NCBI GenBank assembly: GCA_902802535.1 | Contig: CADCML010000005.1 | Location: 34,610 to 98,609, forward strand | Direction: 5' to 3' | Length of the DNA stretch: 64,000 nt | Source: an uncultured Bacteroidia bacterium | GTDB taxonomy: Bacteria; Bacteroidota; Bacteroidia; Bacteroidales; F082 | In this document: positions 60,541 through 64,000 of the stretch, one piece after another | Position numbering within the stretch: position 1 is the first letter of the stretch | Layout: each line of letters opens with the position of its first letter | Translations under genes and position numbers: made by a program | The notes under the pieces: generated by a model | Databases searched by the model: none | What the model saw: only the letters and a program-made list of their open reading frames with translations | Told to the model about the DNA's origin: nothing

Positions 60541-61575
60541 TTATTCCATAATCCAGTCTGCAGCGGCCTCGATGATGTTGTCGATGCCTTGTGCGGTCAT
60601 GGCTGGGTCGAGCAAGACGTGCACATCGGGGGGCACGCCGTTTTCCCATTCGGGATGTTGGCCGTCGGCGGTAAGCGTGCGCGAGATGCTGAAACGATAG
60701 GTCCAGCCATTAGGCAAAGCACCACCATTGGGCAGGCCCAATCCGCCTCCCGTGTAGTCGCCGAAGAGCTTGATGTTGTCGAAACTCTTGGTGTCGAGGG
60801 CGAAGAATGACGTGGCACTGAACGAGCCGCGGTCGACGAGCACGGCTACGGGCTTGTTGTAGTAGTTTTGGCCGAACATGCTGCTGTCGGCGGCTCGGAC
60901 GAGGTAAGGCTCGGTGAACGCATCGTGACTCGGGCCAGCCTTCATCTGAACCTGGTGAAGCACTTGGCCGTGGCAGTCGAAGATGCTGAGCAGCTTCTCG
61001 GCATTGGCACTGCTGCCGCCACCGTTTTGGCGCAGGTCGAGAATCATGCCCTTGCAGTCCTTGTAGCGGTTGACGATGTAGCGCAGGGCGTAATCGCTGA
61101 TGGTGTTGCTGAACGAGGAATAGCGGATGTAGGCCACTTCGCCGTTGCGGATGGCGTTGTGGTTGAAAGAGCCCGTCAAATGGCCATTCTCCGTCAGGTA
61201 GTTGAGGTAGACGAGGTCGGCGTCATACTGGTTTTCTGCCGACATGGATATCATCAACGAGTCGGGTCTCGATATATCGAAGGGTGAAATCAAATTGGTG
61301 TGCCCATCCTGCAAGGTGTTGAGGATGGCTGCACAAACGCGAAACAGGCTGTCGTTGTCCATTTCGTCGTAAACCTTGGGACGATAGGTCTCAAACACGG
61401 CCTCCCAATCCACGTCTTTCACGTCGAAGAAGGTGTATTGCTGGTCGACTTTATTCCAAAGGTAGTCAAACACGTTGACGGGCGTGTTGGGTGCGTCGCT
61501 CTCGGTGAAAATGCGTTGGCACGAGGTGAAGGTCAGCGTGATGAGGCAAAATAGTAGGGTAGAGGTATGTTTCAT
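60541..61575 (-). CDS. S41-family peptidase (tail-specific protease-like)
   Basis: 344 residues from ATG 61575 (the frame to 61788 only overlaps the upstream gene). The signal may be SPII (LLFCLITLTFTSCQR). The S41 core shows CKGMILDLRQNGGGSSANAEKLL, VAVLVDRGSFSATSFF (nucleophile Ser in DRGSFSA) and LFGDYTGGGLGLPNG. No PDZ domain is evident, so it is a short S41 form. Probably periplasmic or outer-membrane bound. The gene begins 8 nt after the OMP stop and ends 30 nt before patatin, so the three are co-transcribed. Substrate unknown. Confidence 0.85.
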   Translation of the reverse strand: MKHTSTLLFCLITLTFTSCQRIFTESDAPNTPVNVFDYLWNKVDQQYTFFDVKDVDWEAVFETYRPKVYDEMDNDSLFRVCAAILNTLQDGHTNLISPFDISRPDSLMISMSAENQYDADLVYLNYLTENGHLTGSFNHNAIRNGEVAYIRYSSFSNTISDYALRYIVNRYKDCKGMILDLRQNGGGSSANAEKLLSIFDCHGQVLHQVQMKAGPSHDAFTEPYLVRAADSSMFGQNYYNKPVAVLVDRGSFSATSFFALDTKSFDNIKLFGDYTGGGLGLPNGGALPNGWTYRFSISRTLTADGQHPEWENGVPPDVHVLLDPAMTAQGIDNIIEAAADWIME

Positions 61576-61583
61576 GGCATCAA

Positions 61584-62381
61584 TCAATTGATTTTGAACA
61601 AAAAATCGAGGCTGATGGTGTGGTAGGCGTTGTCGTAGCGCCAGATACCCCTGCGGCCGGTGCTGAGGTAGTCCCAACGGTAGTTGAGGCCGATGCGGTT
61701 GCCGTTGCGCAGGTTGAGGCAGAGGCCGAGGTCGGTGGTGCAACCCGGGAAGAATTTGGCGAAGGTTTCTTGGTTGGCAAAAAACCATTCAAAGTAGCCC
61801 ATGCCTTGTCCATCGATGGTGTAGGCGAAATCCGGACGGTTGACTGCCCCGACGATAGGCAGAGTCAATTTGCCGTATGCCGTCAGCCAATGGTGTGTCT
61901 TGGCCTCGTTGAAGGCGAAATCGTAACTCACTATGTTCATGCCGCAGAGGTTGACGAACAGGGAGATGCAATTGGAGGCATTCATCAAGGCGGGAACGTC
62001 TTTCACTTCCCCGTAGCCTTGCAAGCTGCCGCCGGCATAGTAGTGGAAGCGGTCGTCCTTTGAATCGATGCAGCGGTAAAGCACGGAGGCTTTCACGTCG
62101 AGGGCTTGGTTGGTGCCGCTCATGGTGGTGAGGGTGCTGCGGTTATACCGTGCATCTATTTGGAACAGGTAGCGGTCGCAAGCGAAACTGGCACCTAAGT
62201 CATACGCCATGGCAAGGCCTTTGATGTGATAGGGGGTGGTGCCGATGTCGTAGTTGTCGATGGCGCCGATGCCCAAGCCTGCATAGAGGTAGAGCTGGTC
62301 TTGGGCGAAAACGCTGCTATTCATAACGACCAAAGCAATGAGGAGCCATTTTTTTCTATGCAGAGGCTTGTTTTTCATCAT
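61584..62381 (-). CDS. outer-membrane beta-barrel-like protein
   Basis: 265 residues. Signal peptide to VVMNSSVFA|Q, then alternating strands such as QLYLYAGLGIGAIDNY, YLFQIDARYNRSTLTTM and DRFHYYAGGSLQGYG, ending YHTISLDFLFKIN, the usual hydrophobic terminal strand of a small outer-membrane protein. Four Cys occur in the mature part. No family is recognised with confidence. First gene of the operon with the S41 peptidase and the patatin barrel; a promoter was not identified. Confidence 0.65.
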   Translation of the reverse strand: MMKNKPLHRKKWLLIALVVMNSSVFAQDQLYLYAGLGIGAIDNYDIGTTPYHIKGLAMAYDLGASFACDRYLFQIDARYNRSTLTTMSGTNQALDVKASVLYRCIDSKDDRFHYYAGGSLQGYGEVKDVPALMNASNCISLFVNLCGMNIVSYDFAFNEAKTHHWLTAYGKLTLPIVGAVNRPDFAYTIDGQGMGYFEWFFANQETFAKFFPGCTTDLGLCLNLRNGNRIGLNYRWDYLSTGRRGIWRYDNAYHTISLDFLFKIN

Positions 62382-62401
62382 GTTATCTTTTTGTTGAACG
62401 A

Positions 62402-62438
62402 AAAAGGGAGAAATGAGAAAACCTCAACTCTCCCTTTT
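62402..62438 (-). terminator. terminator after the small lipoprotein gene
   Basis: AAAAGGGAGA (62402-62411) pairs with TCTCCCTTTT (62429-62438). Read on the minus strand the stem ends in CTCCCTTTTTCG, a fair T run. It separates the lipoprotein gene from the OMP operon. Confidence 0.7.
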
Positions 62439-62460
62439 CGATGTATAAACCACTTTAGAA

Positions 62461-62892
62461 TTACTTCTTCAGCTTGCCTAAACGAGCGGTCACCTTGTAG
62501 GTGGTCTTCGAATAGATGTCGGTGCCGAGAACAGGGGCGTGACGATGGGTTTCCACTTGAGGATAGATCACCACATCATAGCCGGGGTTCTTCTGCATCA
62601 GCTTGTACAGAGCGTAGTTGGCGCCCGAAGGAATCGTCAATCCAATGTAAGGAACCATGGTGCCAACGCTACCGGTTTCACCAATTTCCTTGGTGCCGAA
62701 GAGATGTGCCCAGTCAATGCCGATTACGCGGACGACGGTGGCTTCACCAGTCACTTGATCGGAAAGGGTGAAGTCATCTGCATGATACTCAACATAGGAG
62801 TTGGGGGTCTTCATGCTGTGGGTGTAGGTATGGCAGCTCGTCATGAACAATGCTGCGATACCGCAAACAAGTAACAGTCTGAATTTCTTCAT
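62461..62892 (-). CDS. small lipoprotein of unknown function
   Basis: 143 residues. The SPII signal is MKKFRLLLVCGIAALFMTSC. The mature protein (SYVEYHADDFTLSDQVTGEA, WAHLFGTKE, then ALYKLMQKNPGYDVVIYPQV and the terminal TTYKVTARLGKLKK) has a conserved look within Bacteroidota, with a YPQVETH-type strand before the last two strands, but no named family is sure. It has its own promoter ~97 nt upstream and its own terminator. Confidence 0.7.
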   Translation of the reverse strand: MKKFRLLLVCGIAALFMTSCHTYTHSMKTPNSYVEYHADDFTLSDQVTGEATVVRVIGIDWAHLFGTKEIGETGSVGTMVPYIGLTIPSGANYALYKLMQKNPGYDVVIYPQVETHRHAPVLGTDIYSKTTYKVTARLGKLKK

Positions 62893-62988
62893 GATACTTT
62901 AATTTAATTGGTTAATAATTAATTGATTAGTAATAAGGTTCGTTCTTTTATTTCATTAAAATGTAGATGTTCTTCACAAATAACTTTG

Positions 62989-62996
62989 CAAAAATA
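62989..62996 (-). promoter_or_regulatory. -7 box of the small lipoprotein gene
   Basis: Minus-strand TATTTTTG, leaving a leader of about 90 nt that is AT-rich and shows no clear structure. Confidence 0.5.
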
Positions 62997-63081
62997 CAGC
63001 TTTTTTCTCATATAGCAGTAATTCCTTTGATTTTTTTCCTGTTGAAATTCTACAAACATCTGTAAAGTCTCTCCCAAACAA

Positions 63082-63113
63082 AGAAACCGCCCCAAATTAT
63101 CGAGGCGGTTTCT
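63082..63113 (-). terminator. terminator after oadB
   Basis: AGAAACCGCC (63082-63091) pairs perfectly with GGCGGTTTCT (63104-63113) around a 12-nt loop; on the minus strand TTTGTTTGGG follows. Confidence 0.8.
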
Positions 63114-63136
63114 ATATTAATATAATAAGGTGTAGA

Positions 63137-64000
63137 CTACATCATCAGGAACGACATCATCACACCAGCTGCCACTGCCGAGCCGATAACGCCGGAAACG
63201 TTGGGGGCCATGGCGTGCATGAGCAGGTGGTTCGATGGGTCGTACTTCTGACCTTCCACTTCGACGACGCGGGCACTATCCGGCACAGCCGAAACGCCAG
63301 CGGCACCAATCATCGGGTTGATCTTCTCCTTCAAGAAGAGGTTCATCAACTTGGCACCGAGCAGACCGCCAGCGGTGGCCACGCAGAATGAAGCAGCACC
63401 GAGGATGAAGATCTTGATGGAGCTCGAGGTCAAGAACACGGAGGCCTGCGTTGAGGCACCCACGGTGAGACCCAAGACGATGGTGACGATGTCAATCAAC
63501 GGGTTGGAGGCCGTGTTCTGCAAACGCTTCACCACGCCCGACTCCTTGATGATGTTACCGAAGAACAGCATACCCAACAGCGGCAGAGCCGTGGGGCTGA
63601 TGAAGGTGGTCAGGATGAGACCGACGATGGGGAACATGATCTTTTCAGTCTTGTTGACCATACGCGGGGCACCCATCTTGATGAGGCGTTCTTCTTTGGT
63701 GGTCAGCAAACGGATGATAGGCGGCTGAATCACGGGCACCAAAGCCATGTAGGAATAAGCTGCGATGGCGATAGGTCCGATGAGGTTGCGCGTGCCGTTC
63801 ATACCGTTGGCCAAACGCGAAGACAGGAAGATGGCGGTAGGACCGTCGGCGCCACCGATGATACCGATAGCACCAGCCTCACGCAGGTTGAAGCCGAGAT
63901 ACAAGGCACCGATGAAGGTGATGAACACACCCAACTGGGCGGCAGCACCGAGGATCATCAGTTTCGGGTTGGCGATGAGCGACGAGAAGTCGGTCATGGC
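63137..64000 (-). CDS. oadB: sodium-translocating decarboxylase beta subunit, C-terminal part
   Basis: About 287 residues are inside; the gene runs in from the right edge (the Met at 63997 is internal, in [12 protein letters not shown]). About eight membrane helices are visible. Family signatures are [14 protein letters not shown] (with the Na+-binding Asp in GGADGPT), [36 protein letters not shown] and the terminal [13 protein letters not shown] ... [16 protein letters not shown]. OadB, MmdB and GcdB pump Na+ on decarboxylation of a biotin-bound carboxyl; methylmalonyl-CoA or oxaloacetate is the likely substrate in Bacteroidota. Other subunits would lie beyond the edge. Confidence 0.9.
   Translation of the reverse strand, partial: AMTDFSSLIANPKLMILGAAAQLGVFITFIGALYLGFNLREAGAIGIIGGADGPTAIFLSSRLANGMNGTRNLIGPIAIAAYSYMALVPVIQPPIIRLLTTKEERLIKMGAPRMVNKTEKIMFPIVGLILTTFISPTALPLLGMLFFGNIIKESGVVKRLQNTASNPLIDIVTIVLGLTVGASTQASVFLTSSSIKIFILGAASFCVATAGGLLGAKLMNLFLKEKINPMIGAAGVSAVPDSARVVEVEGQKYDPSNHLLMHAMAPNVSGVIGSAVAAGVMMSFLMM

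Noticed and set aside
61576-61788. 71-residue Pro/Arg-rich extension of the S41 protease
   Set aside because: It overlaps the upstream OMP gene in another frame and has shadow-like composition; the signal peptide starts at 61575.
1-64000. Mobile elements with transposases, integrases, prophage or defence systems
   Set aside because: None seen on either strand; the only repeat DNA is short palindromic elements and in-gene repeats.

Overview
The window comes from a member of the Bacteroidales (phylum Bacteroidota). Four things point there: many promoters of the Bacteroidota type (-7 box TAnnTTTG, in one case with a TTTG -33 box); lipoproteins with short SPII signals; several secreted proteins ending in type IX secretion (T9SS) C-terminal sorting domains, alongside the T9SS attachment-complex gene porZ; and order-typical genes (UpxY-type antiterminator, Wza/Wzc pair, LptD-like protein, oadB). 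There is no rRNA, IS element, prophage or CRISPR array. One tRNA gene, tRNA-Arg(CCT), is present. The genus cannot be fixed from sequence reading alone.

Layout. 1-5.1 kb: tail of an alpha-2-macroglobulin gene, an archaeal-type ATPase, a secreted endonuclease/exonuclease/phosphatase protein, two paralogous lipoproteins and rlmI. 5.2-10 kb: ade, then rodA-mrdA (cell elongation). 10.1-14.5 kb: a likely operon of a small lipoprotein, wza, a wzc tyrosine kinase with a long Gly-Tyr tail, and a upxY-like antiterminator, with no glycosyltransferases. 14.6-22.6 kb: a coiled-coil membrane protein, recO-porZ, GNAT, tRNA-Arg, xth, a CBS-ClC transporter and tadA. 22.6-28 kb: a RhuM-like gene with operator-like palindromes, a nitrilase-family amidase, a lipoprotein and a large AsmA-like protein. 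28-38 kb: a membrane TPR regulator overlapping a T9SS cargo gene, an M28 glutaminyl-cyclase-like lipoprotein, a T9SS-secreted PNGase F-like protein, a DUF3089 lipoprotein and tyrS.

38-51 kb is dominated by one intact 12-kb gene for a 4001-residue surface protein. It has Pmp-like GGGIY beta-helix repeats, Fn3-like modules, InlB-type B repeats, GLUG-like repeats and a T9SS tail. It is preceded by a ~300-nt structured leader and followed at once by a 91-residue protein with a sorting-tail-like C-terminus. 51-64 kb: an amiC-type amidase and lptD transcribed from promoters that face each other, a frameshifted double-thioredoxin T9SS protein, a fucose-isomerase-like protein, an envelope operon (outer-membrane protein, S41 protease, patatin-beta-barrel), a lipoprotein and the 3' part of oadB.

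Functionally the region is mostly envelope and secretion: cell-wall growth (rodA, mrdA, amidase), LPS and polysaccharide export (lptD, wza, wzc), T9SS anchoring (porZ) and six CTD-bearing proteins. The most unusual signal is a family of ~28-bp palindromes (GTAGAGACG-N10-CGTCTCTAC). Two copies lie between genes. Three are translated in the same phase as the peptide VETHGRASL: two in the isomerase-like protein and one in a T9SS sorting domain. This resembles Rickettsia palindromic elements. At least four other inverted-repeat elements of different sequence also occur between genes.
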